A stretch of DNA of 64,000 nucleotides from Orthosia cruda (lineage: Eukaryota > Arthropoda > Insecta > Lepidoptera > Noctuidae): positions 4,456,859 through 4,520,858 of the forward strand of contig OZ059837.1 in assembly GCA_964057195.1 (NCBI GenBank). Reading direction: 5' to 3'. Position 1 is the stretch's first letter. The number at the start of each line of letters is the position of its first letter. The translations under genes were made by a program, and so were the position numbers. Shown here one piece after another: positions 20,546-32,029 of the stretch. The notes under the pieces were generated by a model, which made no database searches, was not told the DNA's origin, and saw only the letters and a list, made by a program, of their open reading frames with translations.

Positions 20546-20644
20546 TATACAAGAATTGGTCGTTCAAAGGTATTAGATAGATAAATATACATATATACAA
20601 GAATTGCACATTTAAAGGTATTAGATTAGATAGTAAGTAAGTAC

Positions 20645-21531
20645 CGGCAAGGAGACCCTCTATCCCCAAAATTGTTTTCTGCAGTATTGGAAAATATCTT
20701 CCGCAGGCTAAACTGGGACAAGTACGGCATCAATATAAATGGGTCAAGACTTCATCATCTAAGATTCGCCGACGACCTAGTATTACTGGAAGAATACCCG
20801 GGAAGTCTTGAGTTTATGATCAATAATTTAAAAAACGAAGAGAGTATGATAGTAGGACTAAGAATGAACACCAGTAAAACCAAATTAATGACTAATAGTG
20901 TTAAAACGGAAATTAGGATAAAAGGAGATTTGCTGGATTATGTGGAAGAGTACATGTACTTGGGTCAAGTTATCTCTATAGAAGACCAAATGACGAAAGA
21001 AATTAAACTCAGGATCGCAACCAGTTGGAAGAAATACTGGTCGCTGAAGGAGATAATGAAGTCCAAAGATTTAGGCATGTCAATAAAAAGAAAACATTCA
21101 ATTCCTGCATACTACCTTGCCTAACGTATGGTTGCGAAACTTGGACCCTCACAAAAGCACTGAGAGAAAAGCTCGCCAGAACACAAAGAGAGAGAAGAGA
21201 GACGGGATATAAACTTCTGGACAAAATTAGAAACATAGATCTCAGAGAAAAAACAAAACTCACCGACATACTCACACGAATCGATCTGCAAAAGTGGAGA
21301 TGGTCGGGACATACAATGCGTGACAAGGTAGGAAAGTGGAGCAGGAAGGTCACAGAATGGCACCCAAGAAACAGTACAAGAAATCGAGGAAGACAGCACT
21401 CAAGGTGGGAAGACGAACTTCGATTAACAGCTGGACCAAAATGGAGACGGGTCGCCCAAGATAGGCACCAGTGGAAACCTTTGGAGGAGGCCTTTGCCAA
21501 TAGGCGCACCGAACTACGAGACATTTTATAG
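20645..21531 (+). pseudogene. RTE-clade LINE reverse transcriptase, C-terminal half
   Basis: It starts inside the RT palm with RQGDPLSPKLFSAVLEN. Next come LHHLRFADDLVLLEE (catalytic FADD intact), LGLRMNTSKTKLM-like wording, YMYLGQVIS, and after a frameshift near 21085 SCILPCLTYGCETWTLT, KWRWSGHTMR, RNRGRQHSRWEDELR and WKPLEEAF. This is the standard RTE-type endonuclease-reverse transcriptase ending. The first frame stops at 21124 and the continuation runs to 21531, so a single indel separates them. The endonuclease and the first half of the RT are missing (5' truncation). Confidence 0.88.
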
Positions 21532-21548
21532 TTTATTTTGTATTTTTT

Positions 21549-22110
21549 AACCGACTTCCCAAAAAGGAGGAGGTTCTATGTTCGACTTAAAGTTTGTTTT
21601 TTTTTTTTTTTTGTTTATGTTCACCGATTACTCCGTCAATTGTGGTCCGATTTTGAAAATTCTTTTTTTGTTTGAAAAAGTATGTTCCGAAATTGGTCCC
21701 ATTTTAATTTGGTGAAGATCTGATGATATTTTTCACTTTGTAGTTTTGTATTTGGAAGTCGGTAGTATTTTTTTGCAAAAAGTTTTTTTAATTTTTCACT
21801 TTTTAGTTGTACGTACCTAATAGGCAAGTTAGTAAGGGATCTATTTCGCCAGAATAGATTTAATTAAACTTGAACATAACCGGTGAAAAGAGATTTGTTT
21901 ACCCCTTAAGAGCGTACTGGCGTGATGTTATGTTATGAAATGTTATAAACAACAAACAGACATGCGATTGCAGCAATCATTTTTTTTCTAAATCGGCTCA
22001 CAATTGACGGAGATATCGGTGAACATACACAAAAAAAAAAAAACAAACAATGTTTGTGTTTTTTTTTTTAACATAGAACCTCCTCCTTCTTGGGAAGTCG
22101 GTTAAAAAAC
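21549..22110. mobile_element. Fold-back repeat with AACCGACTTCCCAAAAAGGA termini
   Basis: The left end AACCGACTTCCCAAAAAGGA and the right end TCCTTCTTGGGAAGTCGGTT are near-perfect inverted repeats of about 35 bp. It carries the common lepidopteran blocks TTGTGGTCCGATTTTGAAAA and GTCCCATTTTAATTTGG, and encloses a full module K (21734-21940). No protein is encoded. Confidence 0.75.
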
Positions 22111-22129
22111 GATACCCCACAGATGGGGT

Positions 22130-22700
22130 AGGTAATAGTACATTGTGTATTAAGGGCGGTAAGTAAGGAATTACGATCGAGGCTCTAGTAGAAGCCCGAA
22201 GTCGAAGACTGTGGGCTTTCTGAGTCGAGGTTCGTAATTCCCGTACCGCCCGTGATACATACAATGTTTTTCATCACATTTGCGAGTAATAATTATGAAT
22301 TATAGCTTAAATACACAAGTCAGCACAGCTGTTATTAAGAAATACGTGAACTTTTTTTAAGCGGTTGGCGAATTTTTGCCCACACCACAGATTATACAGT
22401 ATTTCGTTCAGAAACTTTAAGGGCAAATGTATACAGCCATGACGGAGTGTAAAAAGAATTAAATAATTTCGACGTTTTCTTACTATAACTATTAAAATCG
22501 ATTATTAAGAACATTAGTTGAGTATTTAAGTAACATGTAGCGAGATTGCAAAGAAATTCCTGTTTAAATAACATTTTAAGACAATTTTTCAATTGCGTGT
22601 AAACTCCTTGCTTGAACTTGCATGACCTGTGTGCTGTGCCATAAATTAAAAAAATAATACTTACCGCCCTAGGGTTTCATGACAAAAAGAAAGCCCGAGG
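22130..22700. repeat. Probable F-like relative with an imperfect hairpin
   Basis: It starts TAATAGTACATTGTG like the F right end. 22164-22252 forms an imperfect hairpin GGGCGGTAAG...GTACCGCCC with GGAATTACGA and TCGTAATTCC inside, the same design as the GGTGATTACC...GGTAATCATC hairpin of F. A second half-hairpin (CTTACCGCCCTAGGG) lies near 22660. The sequence is otherwise too diverged to call it F. Confidence 0.4.
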
Positions 22701-22985
22701 GTTTTATATGGGGCATTACGGCCAAGTTAACCTGTATGTTTAGATACTTTTTACGTGCAAGTGTGATGAAAAGGTTTTCTTTCACACTCCTTTAGCTGTA
22801 GGTACTTTAGGTACCTATGAGTACTGTAGTATTAAATAATCTGTGCTATGGGCTTAAAAAATATTAAAACATATTTTTTTACAATTTGTATGGCTTTGGG
22901 TGAACAAGATGCTTATACCACCTCCGAGTACGGAACCCTAAACATGACAAACCTTCTCGGTAGGGCATTCTGGATAGAATATAGG

Positions 22986-23365
22986 TAGGGTCGGATTGGT
23001 CATACGGGAGTACCGGGACTTTTCCCGGTAGGCCGGTCTCTCCTTGGGCCGGTTCGATTCGCCAGCCAGATCGGCCCTGGCCACGGCCTGACCGGCCCGC
23101 GGAGCGACCCAGCTCTATTTTTCCTTCATTTTTATATTGAGTTAAGCTGTGATTAGTGAGACAGCGCTAGGCCGGACTGCGGTTAACCGCTCGCAGTCAT
23201 CAATACAAGCGACCGCTCTGGCGCAATTTTTCCGTGGCTGTTTTTTAAACTGTAGTTAGCTACAAAATGTGCGCGGTCATACTATGGCTTGGGCCGGTCC
23301 GGCTGGTGGAACGGACCGGCCCGGGCCACTGCATAACCGGCCTGCGGTCGACCGCTAGGTCAAGA
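22986..23365. mobile_element. hAT-like terminal fragment with GGGCCGG repeats
   Basis: It starts TAGGGTCGGATTGGTCATAC, close to typical CAGGGTCGGATTGG hAT ends, followed by CCGGGACTTTTCCCGG. Two related GC-rich blocks (GGGCCGGTTCGATTCG at 23044 and GGGCCGGTCCGGCTGG at 23291) suggest an internal duplication. I could not find the other terminus. Confidence 0.4.
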
Positions 23366-23765
23366 GTCGCAAGTGGAGTTAGATTGGCCACAAACTCGAA
23401 AGGAGTCTCGATCACATACCCAAACAAACTTTGTTCTGGAATCCCCAAGGAAAAAGAAAGCGTGGTCGTCCCCGTCAAAACCTCGCGTCGCACCGTGTTG
23501 GCAGAAGCGATGGGCGTCTCCCCTGAGCCTCGCTGTGCATGGTAGTACGTGATCACTGTGCCACCGTCTTTCCTGGATTCACTTGGTGGGTGGACAGAGT
23601 CCCAAGTCTCAGCGCCCGCGACCCCAGAGTCCCGGCTGCTTATGATGCAGGGAGGGTTTCGATGTTTTAGGCATAGGGGCGATTGGCTGCCCGACGCCTT
23701 CTTTTCCGAGTGGGATCGGCCCTCTCGCGATCCCGCTCGGCGGCCTCCTTCTGTACCATCACGGT
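23366..23765. other. GC-richer region without recognised gene
   Basis: Short open frames exist on both strands, but none shows a known motif. Confidence 0.4.
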
Positions 23766-23769
23766 CTCA

Positions 23770-24018
23770 TACAGCGTCGGACTGGAACTCAAAAAACTAC
23801 CGTGACTTTTATTAAACTGCGGCCCACACTAGGCAAATGCAAAAAATAGGGGTGAAAATAATAGTTATCGGAGGCTATGTTTGAGTTAAATTGAATTATT
23901 ATTTACTTATGAGTAGGTACACACTTTACTGACATAAAATCAATCAATCTACCTAGCCTTGTTCACAACTAATGTTGGGCTCTTCTTTCTTTACCAGTAT
24001 TTTAGATGAAAGGACTGC
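23770..24018 (+). repeat. Dispersed repeat R, copy 1
   Basis: From CAGCGTCGGACTGGAACTC through AATAGGGGTGAAAATAATAG to CCCAACATT-complement sequence near 24000. The reverse complement is found at 46650-46824 plus 50034-50124, interrupted by a LINE. This copy therefore gives the uninterrupted target sequence of that LINE. Confidence 0.8.
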
Positions 24019-24120
24019 ATATCTGACATCCACAACCTAGTCTCTTTCTGGATAGTATGATACCCTATATCAAAATGACCATTCGTATCGCACGAGGTAA
24101 ACGAGGTTATTTTTTTTAAT

Positions 24121-24786
24121 ATACTTTTCAACACACTTGCTCATAAAGTGGCTCTAATTTCACCGCAATTAGGCACATAATGACACCTGTTATCAAACTG
24201 TGACTTTTTCATTACTATTATTCACAAGTGAGATAAAGAGTTTTTTTTTAATTTATTGGTTGAGTTGCTTTGTTCTTAAAAAAGTTTCGATACAAAAAAG
24301 ATCGTTCTCAATACTACAAATGCAACACATTTCATGTAACTTCGTATTTAAATAGATAATATCAACTTGTACGTGTTTAAAAAATCAAACTTACACATAA
24401 ATATAACTTTTGTTTTTGTCTGTAATAAAGAAAACTTGAAATTCCCCATTTTGTACGTGGCTAAAACGCTATCCGCGAAAAGCAAAAAAAAAGATAACTC
24501 ATTATTTTTAGTCTATGGCCGATCGCCATTGTTAGATGCGCGCGCATAGGAAAACTGATTAATTTTGCCCGCCATTGCGAAAAAAAATTCACAACTCGAT
24601 TTCACTGTTGGAAATGATTTTTCAGTATTATTTTCTTCACAAGTGTGTTGAAAAACGTCGTATGATACACGTGTGTATTGATGATTTCCGTCCTCGGCTC
24701 TCTTAAGACCCTCACCTCACGGCTCGGGTCTCAATGGCGCCTCAGCGGTAATCACCAACATTACACACTTGTACCATAATGTACTA
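24121..24786 (+). mobile_element. F-family element, simplest complete copy
   Basis: A single forward unit of about 665 bp from ACTTTTCAACACACTTGCTC to CATAATGTACTATTA, not fused to other copies. It serves as the reference for the family: left end, ATTGGTTGAGTTGC, CCCCATTTTGTACGTGG, ATGCGCGCGCAT, then the right-hand imperfect hairpin. The two ends are not inverted repeats of each other. In this copy the recurring minus-strand frame has a stop, at the CCTCACCTCACGG segment. Confidence 0.8.
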
Positions 24787-24991
24787 TTATAGGCTTGCGC
24801 TTGACCACTATCTCACCTGTTTGTAAGCGATGATGTGATCGACGGTCACAGATTACTGATATGTAGCTAGTCGACGGTGAAACACGCTTGCCTAGAAACA
24901 ACCTATTCACACTTGACTTAAAGACTCCTAGATTGTAGCTTTCGGGAAACAGAGACTCCGGCATGGAATTCCACTCCTTAGCTGTACGCAT
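24787..24991 (-). pseudogene. LINE C-terminus remnant
   Basis: The minus strand reads RTAKEWNSMPESLFPESYNL, then GVFKSSVNRLFLGKR, and continues into a 3' untranslated tail with CATCATCGCTTACAAACAGG. This is the usual C-terminal end of a lepidopteran Jockey/CR1-type reverse transcriptase. Only about 50 residues remain. Confidence 0.65.
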
Positions 24992-24999
24992 AATAAAAT

Positions 25000-25300
25000 T
25001 GTTTCAAAAACTTTTTGTGCGTATGGGTTACGGAACGGTATCCTTTGAGGCGGCCACACTCCTGGCACGCTTTCCTCCGCTAGATATTCTGGCGGATATG
25101 GAGCGAGGGTTTACAACCGAAATCGCGCCATCCGCCAGAATGGTGATATCGTGCCAGAAATTGCTGTACTCAGGCAGAGGCGGCAGGAACGGCGACAGGC
25201 GCTTGAGCGGTGGTGCGAGCAGCTGCAGCAGCCGCAATTTTCACGCATGTGCGTTGTCGAAGCCCACAGAGAATATAACCACTACGTTTTGTCGAAGCCG
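25000..25300 (+). pseudogene. R1-like LINE thumb-region remnant
   Basis: RMGYGTVSFEAATLLARFPP and LDILADMERGF in one frame, then after a frameshift PEIAVLRQRRQERRQALERW. This matches the region after the RT palm in R1-clade elements (compare GYRTISYEAACALAGSP in the LINE at 1-1256). No palm or C-terminal knuckle is present. Confidence 0.7.
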
Positions 25301-25311
25301 TCTTGCCCAAA

Positions 25312-26730
25312 GACCTTATACTTCTTACTACTAGACTGTGTACCAAAATTTTTTGTTTAGCTAAAATGAAATCTATCATCATACACCTAGGTTAGCTATT
25401 TCCCTATAAGCGGTAGCTAACCAAAAGTGGTCCTGGCGAGAGGCTTTCCGCTGGTAGTGTGTCCTTGTCTGACCTCTTGCTAGCTCAACTAATCATTGGG
25501 TTTGGTAGAAATGGTAGAAAATTTTATATTTACTGTTTATGTTATACCAAAACGAACAATTCATAGACTTTGACACGTATTTAAATATTTCTAGAAAAGT
25601 ATATAAATATTTCTACAGTTTCTATATTTAATCAATTCGTTGTATTTAAAAAAAAAAACATTAATACTGAGTAAGAGTAGTACTTTTAAATGTTTGAGCC
25701 TGGTAATACTAAATGTAGGATGGTGGTTCGCGATTTTTTGGCGGACTTTGTTCGAGTGAAATGCAGCGGCTGTTAATATTATTTGCAAATTGATTACTAG
25801 TGGAATAAAATTGGTGTAGTTTTATTTCTCAAGTGTCTACGCATCTGGACAATATGTGAAATCATAGAGATCCTTTGAGGTATATTTAGCTGCCGATATT
25901 TCAAAGCACCGTCAGAAAACTGCAGGGTCATCCAATACCTCTCCTTCGTGAGCTTGAGAGTAGGATCAGAGAGCTTTTTGTTCCAATCTATATGATGGTC
26001 TTGAAGACTGAAACTTGCAGATACTTGGGATTTGAGGATGATTGAGTCCTCCCCCTTTCTTCGAACTTCAGATAACCCTTTAATACTCCATCGTAAACTG
26101 CTCAATTCCTCTTCGAGTTCGGTGATATTTTCGTCGGTCCGGAGTGTGCGCGTGTTGTACGTTGCCAGGTCCAGTTGTCGGTATTTGTTGGGGTAGCCGG
26201 ATCTCGTCCGGGATTCTTAGCACCCCTTGCCATACCGTAACCTCGACGCTACCGTAGTTGAGGATACAGGCTGCCGGGCAATAGGGGCTATGTTTTATTA
26301 GTGCTATTCATGGGAGTGCTTTGCAGGCGAGTTGGCGATCGCAGTATGGTTGTCACAAATGCACAGAGAACGCTGCTGCCCATTTTCTGTTTTTTCCCTT
26401 AGTTGCCTCTTTTTCCCTTAGTCGCCTCTTACGACACCCATGGGCAAACATGGGATGGTGAAATTCTTTACGCCCGACACCATACGGTTAGTGATGTTAC
26501 TTTTTTTTTTATTAACTTTAAATTAGGTAGGATAAGGTAGCGCAGTTAGGATCATCAACATATCGGAATACTTAAACTATTGTTTTTACAATCAATTTGT
26601 CCCGTGTTCTGTTTGGTCATGGTCACCTCATTAGAAAGAGACACACTACCAAAGGGAGCCCTCTCGCTCGGACCGGTTTATGCGCCATAGTGCACAGTCT
26701 AGTAGTAAGAAATACGTATAAGGTCTTTGG
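25312..26730. repeat. Repeat G, copy 1 (uninterrupted)
   Basis: A 1.4-kb unit whose edges, CCAAAGACCTTATACTTC (25312) and the inverted AAGAAATACGTATAAGG...TTTGG (26703-26730), form an inverted repeat of about 30 bp with one small insertion. The same unit occurs at 38009-38739 plus 46002-46640, split by a hAT. Its minus strand holds an RTE endonuclease start (next entry) and the LTAAAFHSNKVRQK remnant. Confidence 0.75.
25735..26400 (-). pseudogene. RTE-type LINE 5' region and endonuclease N-terminus inside repeat G
   Basis: On the minus strand DLATYNTRTLRTDENITELE then EELSSLRWSIKGLSEVRRKG (about 26185-26060) is the start of an RTE-type apurinic endonuclease domain, in which the Asn of TYNTRTL and the Glu of SEVRR are the first catalytic positions. 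It is preceded by a 5' region with CGACTAAGGGAAAAAGAGG. Downstream the frame continues as NKKLSDPTLKLTKERYW and IPQRISMISHIVQMRRHL, which I do not recognise, and stops at 25797. The rest of the endonuclease and the RT are absent. Confidence 0.65.
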
Positions 26731-27476
26731 TCCTGCCGTATTACAGGCTCAGTCAGGTACTAAAAAAGTTTATTGTTTTCTCTCCACAAAGGTTGACTTA
26801 CAATCTACTTAAAAGTATGTAATTACACATGTTAAAAGCTCCTTTGCGGGAGATTGGAGTCTGTACTAGGGAAACCCTGTGTTACGGATCTCCAGGCCCT
26901 CCCCATAGCATAGAGTATAATTTCATATTGTTTTTGCATTATTAATAATAATAATTAAATTCGATAAAGCCGGCACTATTAACTAAATCAAATTAGATAT
27001 TAAAGAATACTATGAAAACTCAAATAAATAAACAAATCACAATAAAATTAAATAATTTCGCAACATAATTTGTACATCGTGAACACTCAGATCAATTAAA
27101 AAAGGTAGATCCCGCACGGCCTATAGTTTAGGTGAAGCCACTTTTTTAACTATGTGTGAGTCACTGGAGTGCTGACACTTTTTAAAAAATAAGTCCCTCA
27201 TATTATTTAAATGGGATTAAATATTAATTTCATAATTTTAAGTAAGTACTTTATATGCAAATATGAAAGGAAATCTGTCTGTTTGTTTTTAATAAACGCG
27301 TGCAGTCGCTCGTGTGTAAGAACACCGAGCAGCTCAGAACAAGTTTTTTTACTAAAAATACAACAAAGTTTATGTAAAACATGTTTATTACAAAAACAAC
27401 CATTCCATGGAATTAAAATATACTTTTTCAGATGGAATGAAAAGTATAAGTATTTAAGTAAGTACAAAATAGAGCA
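26731..27476. other. AT-rich region, possible P-element fragment
   Basis: No gene recognised. GTGAAGCCACTTTTTTAACT (27128) resembles, in plus orientation, the minus-strand P-like transposase sequence GTGAAGCCACATTTTTATCT near 34810, so a small P-related fragment may be present. Confidence 0.3.
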
Positions 27477-28267
27477 TTAAGGACGCTATTACATTTTTCT
27501 ACAAATAACAGTGCTTTTCAGGTACAATTTTAATGTATATGCAATCATAGATGTGAAGATATCATGGTCTTAATTTAAAGATAATATATTCAGCTCTAGA
27601 TTGGCATTAGAAAAATTGCATGACATCATACAAAATTTCCGCACAAATACGTTTTGCCCATCACGATAATCGCAAAAATATTAAAAAAGTAGGGTCCGAA
27701 TAGGTCCCAGTTTAGTTAATTTTACAGCATTTTTTATCTTCAAAATTATAAAAAAATTGCGTTATATATAGTCCTTTACAGGTTCAGATAATTATTTTTA
27801 ACCCAAATCAATATATATTTTAATTATTAGCTAACATAAAAACACTTGCCGACTTCTTCATACATTTTGCACTCGAAGCTTATCATTCCGCGCTCAGAAG
27901 CGCTCGTGGAAGGACGAGCGTATCGCTTTTTTGCAAAAAATAAATACGATAAAAGTTATAGAAAAGATTGTAGTGTGCATGCGTGAGTCGTATGTCGGGA
28001 TCGAAAGGAGTTGATATTTTACCGGACCGAAATAAAAGTATGTTTGAGTTTCCTTTTATTATTAGAATGTGATTTAGAAATTATGTTGGGTATGATCGGG
28101 ATTTGGATAGGTATTGTTAAGCAGTTGTTGACAAGGTTGAGAAATGGGGGTGGGTTTAAGCAGCTCTTAGTAAGGTTAGGATTTGGATGGGTAAGGTTAA
28201 GCTGGCGGCGGTGAAGGTTAGAAGTGGATGGGTGGGAGGAGATTTATGATTTGAACCTAAACACAAG

Positions 28268-28545
28268 ATGGCGCCGACGAAAATTTAACGTCTTTGCGTC
28301 ATGGGTGTCATTGTCATGGATTTTGGGGTCGCTCATATCGAATACGGGGTCAAAACCAAAATACAAGATGGCGCCGACGAAAATTTGACCGCTTTTCGAT
28401 ATGGGTGTCATTTTCGTGGTTTTTGGCGTCGCTTATATCTAATATGGGGTCAAAACCAAAATACAAGATGGCGCCGACGAAAATTTGACATCTTTTCGTC
28501 ATGGGTGACATTTTCATGGTTTTTGGGTAGTATGTCATTAGCTGA
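28268..28545 (+). repeat. 100-bp period array in element E copy 1
   Basis: ATGGCGCCGACGAAAATTT recurs at 28268, 28368 and 28468. Each unit has the same order of blocks (GATGGCGCC, TCATGGGTGTCATT, TTTTTGGGGTCGCT, GGGGTCAAAACC) as the array at 14.4-15.5 kb. Confidence 0.92.
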
Positions 28546-28597
28546 TGCTCATTATGTAATACTCCAAAAATTTTTGATGGTAATATTTTATATAATA

Positions 28598-28882
28598 CTA
28601 GCTTTTGCCCGCGACTTCGTTCGCGTGGAATAGTGACTTCTGATGCCGACTCTTGACCAATAAATGGCGCTGTATGTCCGGAATAAATTTTATTTTATAT
28701 TTTATTTTTTGTAATAAAAACTATCCTATGTCCATTCTCAAGTTCCAAACTATGTCTGTACCAAATTTCACACAAATCGGTTCAGTAGTTTAGGCGTGAA
28801 GCAAAGACAGACAGACAGATAGACAGACAGACAGAAAGACAGACAGACAGAGTTACTTTCGCATTTATAATATTAGTTTGGA
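28598..28882 (-). mobile_element. Helitron-like element inside E copy 1 (absent from copy 2)
   Basis: On the minus strand it starts TCCAAACTAATATTATAAAT and ends CGCGGGCAAAAGCTAG, followed by T. It carries a GACA microsatellite and the block ACCAAATTTCACACAAATC. Element E copy 2 has an uninterrupted TATATAATATG at the same place (about 31964-31974). Here TATATAATA stands on both sides, either as a target duplication or as a pre-existing 11-bp tandem repeat split between A and T. Confidence 0.7.
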
Positions 28883-28917
28883 TGTATATAATATGTAATG
28901 CAAAATGTTCAAGTCAT

Positions 28918-29184
28918 TTTTAGGGTTTCCCCAATTACCAAGACTCCGCGGTCCGTCTATCTGTCTGTCTGTCACCAGGCTGTATCTCATGAACCGTGAT
29001 AGCTAGGCAGTTGAAATTTTCACAGATGATGTATTTCTGTTGCCGCTATAACAACAAATACTAAAACAGAATAAAATAAATATTGGGGCTCCCATACAAA
29101 AAACGTGTTTTTTTTGCCGTTTTTTGCAATAATGGTACGGAACCCGTCGTGCGCGAGTCCGACTCGTACTTGGCTGGTTTTTTA
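28918..29184 (+). repeat. Lepidopteran dispersed repeat, copy 2
   Basis: Same family as 4851-5134, with GTCACCAGGCTGTATCTCAT, TTGCCGCTATAACAAC and CGACTCGTACTTGGCTGG. Part of element E. Confidence 0.85.
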
Positions 29185-30175
29185 ATCCTTGTGACCGCAA
29201 ATTATTTCGTTTTAGGTATCTACTTATTTTACGTTGCGTTTTTTTAAATATACCTACTTCAACAAAGTGAAAGCTAATTCTCTTTTCGAAAGTCGGTGTC
29301 GGTATCTATTGTTTTTCGTTTTTCGACACGGAAAAGTTATTATTTTTCTCTTTTTAGTTTTTGTTGGTACCCCATATTGGGTAGGTATACTAAATAAATC
29401 TGTTGACCCCCTAAAAACGTACAAGCGTTATTTAATATTATGGTATGGTGAAAACAAAACATAACTATACGATCACACTAATCGCAGGTCATTTGCTATT
29501 TGTTATTGAAGAGTTCCATTGTCTATCACCGAAGATCTTTATCATATTCTAATATATTATACAATAAAACCTTCCCTGAAAACACATACATTAATCTACG
29601 TTAACCCGATAGTATCGGATAAGTAGTTTAAAAGAAAATCGCGGATACATACGGGTCGAATAGATAGAGCACCTCCTTTTTTTGAAGTCGGTTGAAAATA
29701 ATAACCTACTTTTTACGACGACGGTTTGTAACAGTTACCAAATGCATTTTCAAAGTGCCAACTAACCTTCCTGAATCAACTTCAATAAAATTAAAAAATA
29801 ATAACAAGGACCAATATTATTTCAGTGATGTATAAAATCGAGCGCTCAGTAGTTTCAATGAGTGCGTGCGCGTAATGTTGTTGTGTGCTACTAGATACCT
29901 AAATTTGAGTTCGTCGAAAATGTAACAGCGTCCTTACTTATAACAGAATACTAACAAACTTAGTGAACTTTAAAAAAGATTGAAACAAGGTGACCTATTT
30001 CTGTCGTGCAATCGGAGGTATCTACTTCAAGGTCGTTTTTGTTGAATTTAAGAAAAATGCCTAAGACTGCCATGTCAGAAATAGGTTGTAGGTACTTTTT
30101 GTGTATTTTAACATAATCATATTTTTATGTACATACGTATATGTACCATGAACGAGTCCTGAAGTCTAAAGTCCT

Positions 30176-30847
30176 TTATGCTGTATGAGTTTTTTTTTTT
30201 AATTTTTGGCGCTTAGAACCCAGTGTCATCGTCAGAGTACGCATTTTACAAATATGATGCAGTCTTATGTTTAAATATTTTTCTATTACTAATCGTATTA
30301 AATTAACTTTATGCCCATGGCCAGCATAGTCGTGGTCATTTTCCAAATTATTAAAAGTTCTATTTTTACCTGTAAAAGAACCTAAAATTTGCGTGACTAT
30401 ATAATTGTGCTGGCTTTCTCTCACTAAATTTATATTTTCCATTGAGAGTTTTCTTATTATGATTTCGCAAGTTGCGCATATATCGAAAACATCTTGGGAG
30501 GGAAAACACAATCCACCTTTATTTCTCGCTATGATTTATTTGTGGAAATCATGTTTTTCTTTAGACAAAAGACTATTGAGACACTTTTCACATTTTAATA
30601 TTTTCGATATGTAGTAGTAGACTTTTTTATACGCACCTTTTAATTGGCGCACATTTGGGTTGTCATTAAACCCACCTTGCATCCTAATACAGGAAAACAG
30701 AACTTCTAAATGGTCCTGGCTAATCTTGTAGACCGGAATGTAAATAAGTCTTTTTTCACTTTCAATTAATTTGTGATAAATAGTTTTCAAACTTTCTATA
30801 TTTATAATAATACCCAAAAAACCTCTTTTACACTTCGCATCAAGCAC
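30176..30847 (-). pseudogene. P-element-like (THAP9-type) transposase, C-terminal part
   Basis: Minus strand, two frames separated by a stop near 30530. The first (30847-30536) has KRGFLGIIINIESL, YIPVYKISQDHLEVLFSCIR and GGFNDNPNVRQLKGAYKK, the C-terminal signature of P-element and THAP9 transposases. The second (30511-30176) continues with CFPSQDVFDICATCEI and ends with HKVNLIRLVIEKYLNIRLHH, also in family order. This piece lies between the two inverted E elements. It is separated by about 3.9 kb from the transposase core at 34738-36007, from which it was probably split by the E insertion and rearrangement. Confidence 0.85.
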
Positions 30848-31668
30848 TGGTTTGTAGTAACGGGTTATTAAATATGTCGGACGGCCGTCTTTTAAAACTT
30901 TGCGCTTGTTAACTGATTTAAGGACGCTGTTACATTTTCGACGAACTCAAATTTAGGTATCTAGTCGCACACAGCAACATTACGCGCACGCACTCATTGA
31001 AACTACTGAGCGCTCGATTTTATACATCACTCAAATAATGTTGGTCCTTGATATTATTTTTTAATTTTATTGAAGTTGATTCAGGAAGGTTAGTTGGCAC
31101 TTTGAAAATGCATTTGGTAACTGTTACAAACCGTCGTCGTAAAAAGTAGGTTATTATTTTCAACCGACTTCAAAAAAAGGAGGTGCTCTATCTATTCGAC
31201 CCGTATGTATCCGCGATTTTCTTTAAAACTACTTATCTGATACTTTTCGTCGATTAATGTATGTGTTTTCAGGGAAGGTTTTATTGTATAATATATTAGG
31301 ATATAATAAAGATCTTCGGCGATAGACAATGGAACTCTTCAATAACAAATAGCAAATGACCTGCGATTAGTGTGATCGTATAGTTATGTTTTGTTTTCAC
31401 CATACCATAATATAAAATCACGCTTGTACGTTTTTAGGGGATTAACAGATTTATTTAGTATACCTACCCAATATGGGGTACCAACAAAAACTAAAAAGAG
31501 AAAAATAATAACTTTTCCGTGTTGAAAAACGAAAAACAATAGATACCGACACCGACTTTCGAACAGAGAATTAGCTTTCACTTTGTTGTAGTAAGTAGGT
31601 ATTTTTAAAAAAACGCAACGTAAAATAAGTAGATACCTAAAACGAAATAATTTCCGGTCACAAGGATT

Positions 31669-31925
31669 AAAAAACCGGCCAAGTGCGAGTCAGACTCGCG
31701 CACGACGGGTTCCGTACCATTATTGCAAAAAACGGCAAAAAAAACACGTTTTTTGTATGGGAGCCCCAATATTTATTTTATTCTGTTTTAGTATTTGTTG
31801 TTATAGCGGCAACAGAAATACATCATCTGTGAAAATTTCAACTGCCTAGCTATCACGGTTCATGAGATACAGCCTGGTGACAGACAGACAGACGGACCGC
31901 GGAGTCTTAGTAATAGGGGAAACGC
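31669..31925 (-). repeat. Lepidopteran dispersed repeat, copy 3
   Basis: Reverse complement of copies 1 and 2 (CCGGCCAAGTGCGAGTC ... ATGAGATACAGCCTGGTGAC). It is part of element E copy 2. Confidence 0.85.
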
Positions 31926-32029
31926 TAAAAATGACTTGAAAATTTTGCATTACATATTATATAAAATATTACCATCAAAAAATTTTGGAGTATTACATAA
32001 TGAGCATCAGCTAATGACATACTACCCAA

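Larger units (their letters stand above)
27481..29933 (+). mobile_element. TTAA-flanked element E, copy 1 (left arm of 5.7-kb inverted repeat)
   Basis: Termini GGACGCTATTACATTTTT and AAAATGTAACAGCGTCC are inverted repeats; the flanks are TTAA (27477-27480) and TTAC. It contains three exact 100-bp units (28268, 28368, 28468), a Helitron-like insertion (28598-28882) and the dispersed CCGG repeat (28918-29184). No transposase. The reverse copy lies at 30922-33214. Confidence 0.75.

Noticed and set aside
29234..31581. Matching frames (KANSLFESRCRYLLFF...) at 29234-29464 (+) and 31581-31384 (-)
   Set aside because: They match because both lie in the inverted copies of element E; no independent sign of coding.
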